DNA from: Candidatus Saccharimonadota bacterium
GTDB taxonomy: Bacteria; Patescibacteriota; Saccharimonadia; Saccharimonadales; Saccharimonadaceae
Reading direction: 5' to 3'
NCBI GenBank assembly: GCA_017431745.1
Contig: JAFRKK010000010.1
Span: forward strand, 62,001 to 126,000
Length of the DNA stretch: 64,000 bases
Shown: one piece after another, positions 17,622 through 27,167 of the stretch
Layout: each line of letters starts with the position of its first letter
Position numbering within the stretch: position 1 is the first letter of the stretch
The notes under the pieces: model-generated
What the model was told of the DNA's origin: nothing
Database searches by the model: none
The model's input: only the letters and a program-made list of their open reading frames with translations
Translations under genes and position numbers: made by a program

Positions 17622-18530
17622 ATGAATGTTTTGGAATATGCTAAAGGAGTAGAAAAGTTGGTTGATCCGATAATGGTGGGACAATCACATTATATGCAAA
17701 AGAAGTTGGCAAAAATGCCAGTGTGGCTGCAAAAGAAAATTGTGACTTCGGCGGCAAAGAAGGCGGATAAAATGCCATTCGTGGTGGAACCGTATTGCAC
17801 GTTTTTGTTTTATAAAATACCAGTGCCGGAGAGAGTGGAGAAGTTTATGCCGGATGGGTTTCGGCCAGCGAAGTCGGCAGTATTTGAAGGCGATGCAGAG
17901 AAATATTACGGGATTGTGTCGATGTTCCGGATTCATACGAGCGTATTTTGGGGAGCTCGGGCGGAATATTATTTGATGGCAGAAAATACCAAAACTGGGC
18001 TACTCTCATGGGTGATGATGGATTATATTAGTGATTCGATTTCATATGATGAGATTCACGGGTTGAAATCCCCGGACGTGAAGGCAGCGGTGATGACGAC
18101 GACGTGTGAAGGAGATTTTGTGTGCGAAATGAGAAATGCAAGTGGAACGAAAAAAGTGGAATGTGTGGCGTCGCTTGAGAAAGCGAAAATGCGGCCATTG
18201 AATGAAAGATTGTGGATAGAGGGAAATACCTCGATAGCTTATGGGCGGTTGGCGGGACAACCAGATGGAGATTTATTTTCGTTAACTTTCTATCCGGAAG
18301 AAATGAAAAGAGCGCTCGATGTTCCACTTAAAGATGTGTCGCATTTTTATGTGTGTTCGGAAACGGTGGGGAAGTTTGGGGCAGTGCTTGATAAGGTGGT
18401 GAGTTTTCCGTATGCGCAGCACATGTTGTCAGATTCGCCGGGGACTCATACGCATTATGGTTCGGAAAAAGCTTTGCGCGAGGCAGTGGAAAAAGTTAAT
18501 TTTAAGAAAATTAAGACTTTGGCGAGATAG
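17622..18530 (+). CDS. Hypothetical protein, 302 aa
   Basis: The soluble protein has a basic helical N-terminus (residues 1-50) and a mixed alpha/beta body. Segments such as V-S-M-F-R-I-H-T and L-S-W-V-M-M-D-Y suggest a beta-barrel of the acetoacetate-decarboxylase kind, but this is only a visual impression. A TATAAT at 17610-17615 ends 6 nt before the ATG, so it is probably leaderless. Divergent from tspO. Confidence 0.6.
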   Translation: MNVLEYAKGVEKLVDPIMVGQSHYMQKKLAKMPVWLQKKIVTSAAKKADKMPFVVEPYCTFLFYKIPVPERVEKFMPDGFRPAKSAVFEGDAEKYYGIVSMFRIHTSVFWGARAEYYLMAENTKTGLLSWVMMDYISDSISYDEIHGLKSPDVKAAVMTTTCEGDFVCEMRNASGTKKVECVASLEKAKMRPLNERLWIEGNTSIAYGRLAGQPDGDLFSLTFYPEEMKRALDVPLKDVSHFYVCSETVGKFGAVLDKVVSFPYAQHMLSDSPGTHTHYGSEKALREAVEKVNFKKIKTLAR

Positions 18531-18587
18531 TTTTATCTGAAACTACTTATGATAGAATAATTTGGTGTTTTATTGTATAATAATAGT

Positions 18588-20012
18588 ATGCGGAAAAAGT
18601 CCGATTTTATACTGAGACTATGTTTAATTATAGGGGATGCGGTGGCTTTGGTGTTGTCGTTTGCGACGGCTTATTATATTCGGGTAAGGATTGACCCGCG
18701 ACCCTATACATTTGAGACTCAGTTTGGTGATTTTGTAGTGACTGTGATGTGGCTAGTGCCGATTATGTTGATTATTATTGCGGCGCTAGGGTTATATCGG
18801 AAATCAGTGGTGATTAATAAATCGAGATTGCCAGAGAGGGGAAGACTATTAATTGCAGCAGTGATGGCAGTGGCAGCATTAATCGTATATGATTATTTTA
18901 CTGGGCAGGAAATTTTCCCAGTAAGAGTGATGGCGTTGACGGCAATGGCGTTGTCGTTTGTCTTCTTGCTAGCGGAGCGGATTATTGTACGATTTATTAT
19001 TCGACAGATCTTCAAAAATGATTACGGAGTGAGGCGAGCGATAATCATTGGAAACTCAAAGAATACAGAGTACTTGGCGGAATATATTTCTTCGAATCCG
19101 GAGTCACAATATCGTTTAGCGGGGATTGTAGCCGGACGAAGGTTTATTCCGGAAGATTTAAAGAAGAAACAGTTTTCTTCGTTGAAGGATGCATTGAAGC
19201 GTACGAAGACGGATGTGATTTTTCAGACGGATGAGAGATCTACGGAATACGTATACAAGCAGGCGGTTAATCGGCATCTTTTGTATTTCTTTGTGCCATC
19301 GGAAACGGCACTATCGTCGCATTTTGGGGAAATGGAGTTGATTGGAAATACGCCAGCTGTGATGGTAATGGCAACGCCACTAAGTGGTGGCTATGCGCTG
19401 ATCAAAAGAATTTTTGATATTTTATTCTCACTTTTAGGTTTAGTGATAACTTTAATCCCGATGACAATTATTTGGATAGTTTTGAAAGTGACGGATTTTA
19501 AGCACTCGCCGATTTATGTAGATGAAAGGTTGACGCAGTATAATCGGAGATTTAAATGCTATAAGTTTCGGTCAATGAAACCGGAATATTCAGGAATGCC
19601 GGCCGAGAAGGCTTTTCGATTGATGGGGAAGTCGGAACTAATTAAAAAATATCGGAGGGATGGGGATTATCTTAAAGATGACCCGAGGATTACAAAGGTG
19701 GGGAAGTTCCTTCGGCGGACTTCACTTGATGAGCTTCCACAACTATTTAATATTTTGAAGGGTGATATTTCGTTGATTGGTCCGCGGGCGTTGCTACCGG
19801 GGGAACTACGTGATTACGGGGATCGGTCGCTTATATTGACGGTGAAATCGGGGTTGACGGGATTTGCGCAAGTGTCAGGAAGAAGGGATATTTCATTCGA
19901 AGAACGGAGAGCACTAGATATTTATTATGTGAGGAATTGGTCATTGATGCTAGATCTTTCGATTTTCTTTAAAACAATTGCGGTGGTATTGAAGGGCGAA
20001 GGAGCGAAATAG
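18588..20012 (+). CDS. Polyprenyl-phosphate sugar-1-phosphate transferase (WbaP/WcaJ type)
   Basis: The 474-residue protein has four N-terminal TM helices (about residues 5-110), a CoA-binding-like Rossmann domain (about 140-240), a fifth hydrophobic helix, and the catalytic bacterial sugar transferase domain with K-R-I-F-D-I near 265, F-K-C-Y-K-F-R-S-M near 320 and S-L-I-G-P-R near 400. It moves a sugar-phosphate onto undecaprenyl phosphate and starts surface polysaccharide synthesis. The start at 18588 is chosen because TATAAT (18576-18581) lies 6 nt upstream. It overlaps the next gene by one base. Confidence 0.93.
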   Translation: MRKKSDFILRLCLIIGDAVALVLSFATAYYIRVRIDPRPYTFETQFGDFVVTVMWLVPIMLIIIAALGLYRKSVVINKSRLPERGRLLIAAVMAVAALIVYDYFTGQEIFPVRVMALTAMALSFVFLLAERIIVRFIIRQIFKNDYGVRRAIIIGNSKNTEYLAEYISSNPESQYRLAGIVAGRRFIPEDLKKKQFSSLKDALKRTKTDVIFQTDERSTEYVYKQAVNRHLLYFFVPSETALSSHFGEMELIGNTPAVMVMATPLSGGYALIKRIFDILFSLLGLVITLIPMTIIWIVLKVTDFKHSPIYVDERLTQYNRRFKCYKFRSMKPEYSGMPAEKAFRLMGKSELIKKYRRDGDYLKDDPRITKVGKFLRRTSLDELPQLFNILKGDISLIGPRALLPGELRDYGDRSLILTVKSGLTGFAQVSGRRDISFEERRALDIYYVRNWSLMLDLSIFFKTIAVVLKGEGAK

Positions 20013-21187
20013 TGAAGGTTGCGCTGGTTTGTGATTGGTTGACAAACGTAGGGGGAGCGGAAAAGGTGTTATTAGAACTACATCGATTATACCCGAAGGC
20101 GCCGATTTATACTTCGAAATATTCGAAAAAGGGAATTGATTGGTTTTTGGATGCGGATGTAAGGACAGGGTGGCTGCAGGTGTTCCCAGCGAGTTTGCGT
20201 CGATTTTTAGGCCCATTGAGACAGCGATGGTTTGCGCATCTTGATCTTTCGGAATATGATTTAGTGATTTCGGTGACGGGGGCGGAGGCGAAAGCTGTGA
20301 AGTGCAAAAATGGGCTTCACATTTGCTATTGCCATGTGCCGACACAGTATTATTGGCAAATGTATGATGATTATTTGAAAAATCCGGGGTTTGGGGTGTT
20401 GAACCCGGTGGTGAGGTTTTTCTTTAAATTGATGGTTGGACCTCTTAGAAAAGCAGATTATAAGGCAGCGCAAGGGCCGGATCAATTTGTGACGATTTCG
20501 GAATATGCGAAAGGGATGATTGCCAAGTATTATAAACGTGATGCGGTGGTAATTCATCCGCCGGTGGAAATTGAGTGCTTTAATAAGGGTAAAGGCGCGA
20601 GCACAGCGTGCCCTTCGGGCACGCTCCAGGCCGCTCTGGCCAAGTCTTCATGTCCCGCAGAGCACACCGTGCTCACGCCTTTACCCGACAACTATTATAT
20701 TACAACTTCTAGGCAGGTGAATTGGAAGCGGCTAGATTTGGTAGTACAAGCTTGCAAGGAACTGAGGAGGGAATTATTGGTAGTCGGAGAAGGACCAGAA
20801 CACAATAATTTAGTTAAAATGTCAAATGGACAGGGAAATATTCGGTTTTTGCCGGTAGTGGATAAAAAAGATTTGGCTGAGTATTTGGCGGGAGCGAAGT
20901 GTTATTTGTTTCCGAGTTTAGAGCCGTTTGGAATTGCACCGGTGGAAGCATTAGCGGCGGGGTGTCCGGTGATTGCGCTGGGCAAAGGTGGGGCTTTGGA
21001 CTATGTGAAGGACGGCGTAAACGGACTTTTATTTGATAAGCAAACTGTAAAAGCCTTGAAGGAGGCGATGCTCAAGTTTGAAACAATGAAGTTTGACCGA
21101 GAAAAAATCACCAAGACTGTGGAAAACTTTTCAGTAGCTAGGTTTGATAAAGAGATAAAGGACTTGGTACGTGGAAAAACTGAATAA
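20012..21187 (+). CDS. GT4-family glycosyltransferase
   Basis: The 391-residue enzyme has an N-terminal G-G-A-E-K-V loop, H-V-P-T-Q-Y in the middle, and the GT4 donor site with E-P-F-G-I-A-P-V-E-A-L-A-A-G near residue 310. It resembles mannosyltransferases of O-antigen pathways. It starts with GTG inside the previous stop and overlaps the next gene by 17 nt. A palindromic DNA element at 20587-20686 interrupts the family fold in frame between V-E-I-E and D-N-Y-Y, adding about 33 residues with Ala, Ser, Cys and Pro; the protein probably carries them as a surface loop. Confidence 0.9.
   Translation: MKVALVCDWLTNVGGAEKVLLELHRLYPKAPIYTSKYSKKGIDWFLDADVRTGWLQVFPASLRRFLGPLRQRWFAHLDLSEYDLVISVTGAEAKAVKCKNGLHICYCHVPTQYYWQMYDDYLKNPGFGVLNPVVRFFFKLMVGPLRKADYKAAQGPDQFVTISEYAKGMIAKYYKRDAVVIHPPVEIECFNKGKGASTACPSGTLQAALAKSSCPAEHTVLTPLPDNYYITTSRQVNWKRLDLVVQACKELRRELLVVGEGPEHNNLVKMSNGQGNIRFLPVVDKKDLAEYLAGAKCYLFPSLEPFGIAPVEALAAGCPVIALGKGGALDYVKDGVNGLLFDKQTVKALKEAMLKFETMKFDREKITKTVENFSVARFDKEIKDLVRGKTE
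20587..20686. repeat. In-frame palindromic element inside the GT4 gene
   Basis: The outer arms of 18 bp (20587-20604 and 20669-20686) match at 17 positions. Inside is a perfect 9-bp hairpin AGCGTGCCC-TTCG-GGGCACGCT and a small CCAG/CTGG hairpin. GC content is well above the host gene. The reading frame stays open through it. Confidence 0.8.
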
Positions 21188-22712
21188 ATTATTTAAGTAT
21201 TCATTATATGTGTTGCCGGTGGCGTTGTTTTTTTCGTATGAGCCGGTGATGCATTTTGGCAGTGACGCTTCGATGAATTTTGAATTATCAATTCCCCTGG
21301 TGTGGCTGGTTTTGTTTGACACTTTAGTGTTTTTGATGTTTGTGAAGGAGAAAAATTTCTTTAGCGGTTTGAGACGAAAATGGATGTGGCTACTCTTCCC
21401 TGTGTGGCTTTCGTTGTCGATACTTTGGTCGCTGAATTTTGTGCGAGGGATGTTGACGGTGGGGATTATGTGGCTTTTGTATTTTGCAGGATATGGAATT
21501 TGGAGTTTTAGAAAACTGCTTGATAAGGAATTTTGGCGAGTGTTTCTTCGATGGTTTTTTGGTGCTTCCCTCGTGATTTGTGCGTGGTGTTTGTTGCAGT
21601 GTATATTAGATTTAATTGGGGTTTCGCGAGAAATGTCGTTGATTTGTGCGGGGTGTACATATCATATGTTTGGTTTTCCGCATCCGGATGGGTTTGCGAT
21701 TGAACCGCAATTCATGGGTAATCTCCTGCTTGCGCCGACGCTTGTAGCAGCGTGGCTGTTAGTGAAGAAACAGGATAGTAAAAATTTAGAACGGGAGCGC
21801 TCACGCGGTGATAGTTTTTACAACAGGTCAGTCGGAGTTCGCACGAAATTACAGTTTCGTGACTCACTCCGTGACTGTTGTAAAAACCACGCCGGTTCGC
21901 GCTTTTTAGGTTCTAAATTTTTGCTATTCTGTTTCTTTACAAACATGTTTACACTGTTTCTGACGTTTTCGCGAGGGGCGATTTATGCGTTTGTCGTGGG
22001 ACTTTTGGTGATGAGTGTGTGGGTGTTGGTGGAGGTGAAGGCTAAATGGAAGAAAGATATACTGAAGCGGGTAGGCTTAATATGGGGGGTGGTAGTTCTC
22101 TCTTTTGGTGTGGCTCTAGGTACGCAAGGGTTAATGGCGGAACTTAGTCCAACGAATGATACGTTTAAAACTGGTGTATCGAAGGTGCTGAATCATCTAT
22201 CACTAGGAGTAATTGAGGTAGACGGTAATTCCCCAGTAAAAGATACGTCAACAGAGGCGGAAGTTGTGGAAAACTCTGTGGAAAAGAACGGGGAAAAGCT
22301 AGAGGACGAGCAGGCGATATTTGATGGATATGTGAGAGAATCTACTGAAACAAGGTTAAGATTATCTGGGGCAGCGATGAATATTTGGTCTAAGGATTTT
22401 GTTACGGTATTATTTGGTGTGGGATTAGGGGGTGCGGGACAAGCGTTGTATGTAAATAATTTGTCGCCAGCGCCAAAGGAGATTGTGCAAAATCAATACG
22501 TCTCGTTGTTACTTGAAACTGGGATAGTAGGTATTTCCCTGTTTTTGTTGACGTTGGTTTTGATAGTGCGGACAGTAATGAAATATGACACTCGCGTGAT
22601 GATAATTAGTCTGCTAGTTGCCTTTGGGGTTTCGCTCTGCTTTTTCTCGGGATTGCCGAATGCTTTGCATATTTATTTGCTGCCAATGGTTTTATTATTC
22701 CTTTTATGGTAA
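21171..22712 (+). CDS. O-antigen ligase/polymerase-like membrane protein
   Basis: The 513-residue protein has about 10-12 TM helices and the Wzy/WaaL-like layout with a large hydrophilic loop (about residues 330-400). It probably polymerises or ligates the polysaccharide made by the two genes before it. A nested palindrome (21781-21921) inserts about 47 polar residues between two TM segments. It starts with GTG and overlaps the GT4 gene by 17 nt. Confidence 0.8.
   Translation: MEKLNKLFKYSLYVLPVALFFSYEPVMHFGSDASMNFELSIPLVWLVLFDTLVFLMFVKEKNFFSGLRRKWMWLLFPVWLSLSILWSLNFVRGMLTVGIMWLLYFAGYGIWSFRKLLDKEFWRVFLRWFFGASLVICAWCLLQCILDLIGVSREMSLICAGCTYHMFGFPHPDGFAIEPQFMGNLLLAPTLVAAWLLVKKQDSKNLERERSRGDSFYNRSVGVRTKLQFRDSLRDCCKNHAGSRFLGSKFLLFCFFTNMFTLFLTFSRGAIYAFVVGLLVMSVWVLVEVKAKWKKDILKRVGLIWGVVVLSFGVALGTQGLMAELSPTNDTFKTGVSKVLNHLSLGVIEVDGNSPVKDTSTEAEVVENSVEKNGEKLEDEQAIFDGYVRESTETRLRLSGAAMNIWSKDFVTVLFGVGLGGAGQALYVNNLSPAPKEIVQNQYVSLLLETGIVGISLFLLTLVLIVRTVMKYDTRVMIISLLVAFGVSLCFFSGLPNALHIYLLPMVLLFLLW
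21781..21921. repeat. In-frame nested palindrome inside the O-antigen ligase-like gene
   Basis: The outer arms AAAATTTAGAAC (21781-21792) and GTTCTAAATTTT (21910-21921) are exact complements. Inside, GTTTTTACAACA pairs with TGTTGTAAAAAC, and the centre has CACGAAA/TTTCGTG around TTACAG. The TTACAACA arms and the GAAATTACAGTTTC centre are shared with intergenic palindromes at 48268 and 61202. Confidence 0.85.
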
Positions 22713-22742
22713 AATAGAATTAAGAATAAATATAGGAGGCAA

Positions 22743-23387
22743 ATGAACGATTTAGTAACTACTAATGAAAAAGCTGAAACTAGGGACGCTGAAACTGTGT
22801 TGACGGATGAGAACGCAACGGTGGACGAGTTAACGGAAGTGACTACGGGGAATACTGATAATGGAGAGGAGGTTGTCATTATAACTACGACGAGTGATGG
22901 CTTGAGCGATGTATCAGTAGTAAATTCTAGAGATGCTGCGATTGGACTAGCAGTGACAGCGGGCGTATCGTTGATACTTACTTTAGTGATATTCTTTGCA
23001 ATTGCGATGAAGAAAAAGATGCCAAAATCAGGATTTATGCGATATTTGCGGGAATTTTTGAATTTTAGGAAGATTTGGATAGCTGGGGTTTTGAAGTTTG
23101 CTTATATTTTCTTAGCTTTGGCGCTGACGATTGGTAGTATCGTGATGATGTTCTTCGGTGGAGATAGAGTATTAGAATTTGTGCTAATTGGAATATTTGC
23201 AATCGTGTTTGGGAACATTCTGCTCAGGCTTGGCTTTGAGTTAACAATGATCACGGTTGGTATTTGGGAAAACACGCGTGATATTAGAGGAACTTTAGTA
23301 AAGGGTGAAGAGGAACCGGAACTAAGGAAACGGATGATTGAGGAAGAAGATTTGATAGAAATGGACGAAGAAGATACGGAAGAATAA
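22743..23387 (+). CDS. DUF4282-like membrane protein
   Basis: The 214-residue protein has an acidic Thr-rich N-terminus (about 1-55), a TM helix (about 60-84), then F-L-N-F-R-K-I-W-I-A followed by two more TM helices (about 112-160), which resembles DUF4282. The tail is strongly acidic. AGGAGG precedes the ATG. It ends at a strong terminator. Confidence 0.65.
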   Translation: MNDLVTTNEKAETRDAETVLTDENATVDELTEVTTGNTDNGEEVVIITTTSDGLSDVSVVNSRDAAIGLAVTAGVSLILTLVIFFAIAMKKKMPKSGFMRYLREFLNFRKIWIAGVLKFAYIFLALALTIGSIVMMFFGGDRVLEFVLIGIFAIVFGNILLRLGFELTMITVGIWENTRDIRGTLVKGEEEPELRKRMIEEEDLIEMDEEDTEE

Positions 23388-23398
23388 ACGAAACAATA

Positions 23399-23426
23399 AA
23401 AATAGCCCTAAAAATGGGCTATTTTT
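23399..23426 (+). terminator. Rho-independent terminator
   Basis: AATAGCCC pairs with GGGCTATT around TAAAAAT, followed by a run of six T. Confidence 0.85.
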
Positions 23427-23440
23427 TGACGACCCCTGTA

Positions 23441-23467
23441 TTAGCACTCTTGACAGTGTAGTGCTAG
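23441..23467. promoter_or_regulatory. CIRCE operator, imperfect, upstream of dnaK
   Basis: TTAGCACTC-N9-TAGTGCTAG matches the HrcA operator (TTAGCACTC-N9-GAGTGCTAA) at 16 of 18 arm positions. The -35 box of the dnaK promoter lies in its spacer. Confidence 0.85.
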
Positions 23468-23478
23468 CGTGCTACAAT
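23450..23478 (+). promoter_or_regulatory. dnaK promoter
   Basis: TTGACA (23450-23455) and TACAAT (23473-23478) are separated by exactly 17 bp and lie between and within the two CIRCE sites. Confidence 0.9.
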
Positions 23479-23488
23479 AGGGGTATGA

Positions 23489-23515
23489 TTAGCACTCTTA
23501 CACTGTGAGTGCTAA
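23489..23515. promoter_or_regulatory. CIRCE operator, perfect, in the dnaK leader
   Basis: TTAGCACTC-N9-GAGTGCTAA is a perfect CIRCE just after the predicted transcription start. HrcA bound here would block initiation, so dnaK should be heat-inducible through HrcA (gene at 61440). Confidence 0.95.
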
Positions 23516-23543
23516 AGAACTAAATTGAAAGGAGAAATAAATT

Positions 23544-25442
23544 ATGTCAAAAATTATCGGTATTGATCTCGGTACTACCAATAGCGCTTTTGCTTATATG
23601 GTGGCTGGTAAACCTGAGGTAATCACCAACGCCGAAGGCGATCGCACTACTCCTTCAGTGGTGGCTGTGACTAAGAAGGGTGAAAGATTGGTAGGAAAAG
23701 TGGCGCAGCGTCAGCGCGTAACTAATCCAAAGAATACTATTTATGGGATTAAACGTTTGATTGGTCGTAAATTTGACGATGATGAGGTACAACGAGATAA
23801 GGAAATTAGTCCGTATAAGATTGTGAAAAAAGGTAATGGTGTAGCGGTTGAGATGGATGGCAAGGAATATACTCCAGAAGAGATTAGCGCAATGGTGCTT
23901 TCGAAGATTAAAGCCGATGCGGAAGCTTTCCTGGGAGAGCCAGTGACCGAGGCGATTATTACTGTGCCGGCTTACTTTGACGACTCTCAGCGCCAGGCTA
24001 CGAAAGATGCCGGAAAAATTGCAGGGCTTGAAGTTAAGCGGATTATCAATGAACCGACGGCGGCTGCTCTTGCCTATGGACTAGAAGGCAAAAAAGATGA
24101 GAAAATTGCAGTATTTGACCTTGGTGGTGGTACTTTCGATGTTTCGATTATGGATATTGGTGATGGGGTGTTTGAAGTACTTTCTACTAATGGCGACACA
24201 CATCTAGGTGGTGAAGATTTTGATAATATTTTGGTTAATTTCCTGGTGGATGAATTTAAGACAGAATCCGGGATTGACATTAAAAATGATGCGGCTGCGA
24301 TGCAACGGGTGAAGGATGAAGCTGAGAAGGCGAAAAAGGAGTTGTCGTCATCAACTTCGACGGATATTAATTTGCCGTTCTTGTCAGCTGATGCGGATGG
24401 TCCAAAGCATTTTGAATACACTCTGACGCGAGCAAAGTTAGAGGAACTAGTAAAACCTTTGCTGGACCGTTTGGCTACGCCTGTAGAAAAAGCACTTAAA
24501 GATGCTAAACTGACCACAAAGGATATCAATGAGATTGTGATGGTAGGTGGGATGACTCGGATGCCAGCAGTGGTTGAGAAGGTAAAGGAGATTTTTGGGA
24601 AAGATCCGATGCAGGGCGTAAACCCGGATGAAGTAGTGGCGGTAGGTGCTGCTATTCAAGGTGGCGTGCTTCAAGGTGATGTGAAGGACGTGCTATTACT
24701 TGATGTGACGCCACTTACCCTTGGTATTGAGACGATGGGTGGAGTACGAACACCATTGATTGAACGTAACACTACGATTCCAACATCTAAATCAGAAGTC
24801 TTTAGTACGGCTTCAGATAATCAGCCGCAGGTTGAAATTCATGTGCTTCAAGGTGAGCGTGAATTTGCAAAAGACAATAAGTCGCTAGGTCGATTTATCC
24901 TTGACGGGATTGCGCCGGCGCCACGTGGCGTGCCACAGATTGAAGTGACCTTTAACTTGGACGCCAATGGGATTTTGAATGTGACGGCGAAGGACAAAGG
25001 GACCGGTAAAGAACAGTCGATTACGATTCAGAATTCGGGGAATATGAGCAAGGAAGATATTGAGAAGGCGCAGAAGGAAGCTGAACTTCACGCAGAAGAA
25101 GATAAAAAGAAAAAAGATTCGATTGATGCGAAAAACCACCTAGAAAATACGATTTATCAGGCAGAAAAAATGCCGGATGAATATAAGGATAAAATTAGCG
25201 GTGAGGATAAGGAAATTATCAAAAAGGCAGTAGAAGAAGCTAGAAAAGTTTTGAATGATGAAACGTCAGATAAAGATAAGTTTGAGGAGGCTACAAAGGA
25301 ACTTTCTGATAAGATTATGCCGATTGGGGCGAAACTTTATCAGACGGAATCGGGCGAAGCGAAAGCAGAAGATGGAGCTAAATCTGATGCTGATTCTGGC
25401 GATGGTGATGAACCGGTTGAGGGAGAAGTGGTTGATAAATAA
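23544..25442 (+). CDS. dnaK: Chaperone DnaK (Hsp70)
   Basis: The 632-residue Hsp70 has the nucleotide-binding motifs [10 protein letters not shown] (residues 4-13), [11 protein letters not shown] (near 190) and V-G-G-M-T-R-M-P (near 335), the substrate-binding domain with [13 protein letters not shown], and a helical lid with an acidic tail. A GAAAGGAG site precedes the ATG. It is monocistronic between two terminators, controlled by two CIRCE sites; its partners DnaJ and GrpE are encoded elsewhere in the window. Confidence 0.99.
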   Translation: MSKIIGIDLGTTNSAFAYMVAGKPEVITNAEGDRTTPSVVAVTKKGERLVGKVAQRQRVTNPKNTIYGIKRLIGRKFDDDEVQRDKEISPYKIVKKGNGVAVEMDGKEYTPEEISAMVLSKIKADAEAFLGEPVTEAIITVPAYFDDSQRQATKDAGKIAGLEVKRIINEPTAAALAYGLEGKKDEKIAVFDLGGGTFDVSIMDIGDGVFEVLSTNGDTHLGGEDFDNILVNFLVDEFKTESGIDIKNDAAAMQRVKDEAEKAKKELSSSTSTDINLPFLSADADGPKHFEYTLTRAKLEELVKPLLDRLATPVEKALKDAKLTTKDINEIVMVGGMTRMPAVVEKVKEIFGKDPMQGVNPDEVVAVGAAIQGGVLQGDVKDVLLLDVTPLTLGIETMGGVRTPLIERNTTIPTSKSEVFSTASDNQPQVEIHVLQGEREFAKDNKSLGRFILDGIAPAPRGVPQIEVTFNLDANGILNVTAKDKGTGKEQSITIQNSGNMSKEDIEKAQKEAELHAEEDKKKKDSIDAKNHLENTIYQAEKMPDEYKDKISGEDKEIIKKAVEEARKVLNDETSDKDKFEEATKELSDKIMPIGAKLYQTESGEAKAEDGAKSDADSGDGDEPVEGEVVDK

Positions 25443-25456
25443 TCACTGAGTTGGGT

Positions 25457-25488
25457 AAAAACGGGGCGCTTTAGGTGCCCTGTTTTTG
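25457..25488 (+). terminator. Rho-independent terminator of dnaK
   Basis: AAAACGGGGCGC pairs with GGTGCCCTGTTTT around TTTA and is followed by T-rich sequence. Confidence 0.75.
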
Positions 25489-25505
25489 TGTGGTATAATG
25501 GAGCT

Positions 25506-26525
25506 ATGGCAATTGAGAGGTTGGTAGAGCCGACGGTGGCTCATGATGATACAGAGGAGGAGCGAATTGAGGTAACGCTTAGGCCTGTGAGTTTTGATGA
25601 ATACATTGGACAGGAACATTTGAAGAACAACATAAGGTTGGCGATTGAGGCGGTGAAGAAGCGAAACGACGGCTCGACCCTAGACCATGTATTATTATAC
25701 GGCCCGCCAGGGCTGGGAAAAACTACGATGGCGGGAGTGATTGCACATGAACTAGGGGCATCTTTAAGGGTAACTTCGGGGCCAGCGATTGAACGGGCGG
25801 GGGATCTCGCATCGATTTTGACAAATTTAAAAGATGGAGATGTATTATTTATTGATGAAATTCATCGTTTGCGGAGGGCAGTGGAGGAAGTACTATATTC
25901 TGCAATGGAAGACTATAAACTAGATATTGTGATAGGGAAAGGGCCAGCAGCGAGGTCGGTGCGACTAGACTTGCCAAAATTTACGGTAATTGGGGCTACG
26001 ACAAGAACTGGTTCCCTAGCTGGACCACTCCGAGATAGATTTGGAATAATTCATAGATTAGAATATTATAAAGAACCAGAAATTGAGCAGATTATAACCA
26101 GAACGGCGGGGATTTTGAAAACGGAGATTAAGCCGGAAGCAACGGAGCTTTTAGCTACAAGGTCGCGGTTAACGCCGAGGATTGCAAATCGGCTGTTTAA
26201 GCGAGTACGAGATTATGCAGACGTAAATGGGGATGGGATTATTGATGCGGCAATAGCGAAGGATGCACTTAAATTGATGGAGATTGATTTTATGGGGCTA
26301 GACCCGGCGGATCGAAATATGCTGCGGTTGATGGATGAGAACTATGGAGAAAGACCAGTGGGGCTGGCGACGATTGCGGCGCTTACCGGAGATGAAACGA
26401 CGACTATTGAGGATTTTTATGAGCCGTATTTGTTGCAAATGGGGTTACTTGCGCGGACGCCTAAGGGAAGAATAGTGACGGATAAGGGGCGAAAACATTT
26501 ACAAGATACGAAAAATAAGGTATAA
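25506..26525 (+). CDS. ruvB: Holliday junction helicase RuvB
   Basis: The 339-residue motor of the RuvAB complex shows Walker [10 protein letters not shown] (near residue 66), Walker B F-I-D-E-I-H-R, sensor segments G-A-T-T-R-T-G, and a winged-helix C-terminus with a late R-T-P-K-G-R. It drives branch migration during recombination. The start at 25506 is set by TATAAT (25494-25499) ending 6 nt before the ATG. RuvA and RuvC are not in this window. Confidence 0.98.
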   Translation: MAIERLVEPTVAHDDTEEERIEVTLRPVSFDEYIGQEHLKNNIRLAIEAVKKRNDGSTLDHVLLYGPPGLGKTTMAGVIAHELGASLRVTSGPAIERAGDLASILTNLKDGDVLFIDEIHRLRRAVEEVLYSAMEDYKLDIVIGKGPAARSVRLDLPKFTVIGATTRTGSLAGPLRDRFGIIHRLEYYKEPEIEQIITRTAGILKTEIKPEATELLATRSRLTPRIANRLFKRVRDYADVNGDGIIDAAIAKDALKLMEIDFMGLDPADRNMLRLMDENYGERPVGLATIAALTGDETTTIEDFYEPYLLQMGLLARTPKGRIVTDKGRKHLQDTKNKV

Positions 26526-26550
26526 TAATAAAAAGCTAAAAGGAGCTATT

Positions 26551-27141
26551 ATGGACGGGAATTTAGCCAAAATTCGTCACGAGAGGAGTAAAAAGGATTT
26601 TCCAGGTCTCTCGCTAGAAGAGGGGGAATTTGTGGAATTTGCGTTTTCACGGGCAAAGATTATTTTGATGATGATTATGGTAGGGATGGCGCTTGGGGTG
26701 ATTGTGGTGTTATTAGTATTTTTGATAGCGCTTTTGAACCAAGAAGTGATTGATGTGATGGGGCAAAAGTTTTTGTTTATTATCCTGTTGGCGCTTCTTG
26801 CGGCGTCAGTGATAATGGGGCTGATAGCCTTGACGACTTATCGAGGAAACAAACTATATGTGACGAATAAGCGGGTGATTCAATTGATGATGAATTCATT
26901 AGTGTCGTCTTCGACGAATACGATTGATTTGATTTCGGTAGAAGACGTAAGTTTTCATCAGAATGGACTTTTGCAGAGGATATTGCATTATGGAACTTTA
27001 AGGCTATCGACGATTGGCGATGAGACGACCTATACTTTTAAGTACTCAGATATTTCACCAGAGGATCTGGAGACGGTATCGGAATTAATCTCGAAGGCAA
27101 AGAAGGATAAAAAAGAGTTGGTTGAATCGAAGGGGTATTAA
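26551..27141 (+). CDS. Membrane protein with bacterial PH-like domain
   Basis: The 196-residue protein has two TM helices (about residues 33-57 and 70-92) followed by a bPH2-type domain containing L-Y-V-T-N-K-R-V-I. The arrangement is typical of small PH-domain membrane proteins of unknown function. An AAAGGAG site precedes the ATG, 26 nt after ruvB. Confidence 0.8.
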   Translation: MDGNLAKIRHERSKKDFPGLSLEEGEFVEFAFSRAKIILMMIMVGMALGVIVVLLVFLIALLNQEVIDVMGQKFLFIILLALLAASVIMGLIALTTYRGNKLYVTNKRVIQLMMNSLVSSSTNTIDLISVEDVSFHQNGLLQRILHYGTLRLSTIGDETTYTFKYSDISPEDLETVSELISKAKKDKKELVESKGY

Positions 27142-27167
27142 AAACTAGCCCGAGAGGGCTAGTTTTT
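27141..27167. terminator. Bidirectional rho-independent terminator
   Basis: ACTAGCCC-GAGA-GGGCTAGT is flanked by A-run and T-run, serving the PH-domain gene and the convergent pilin-like gene. Confidence 0.85.
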
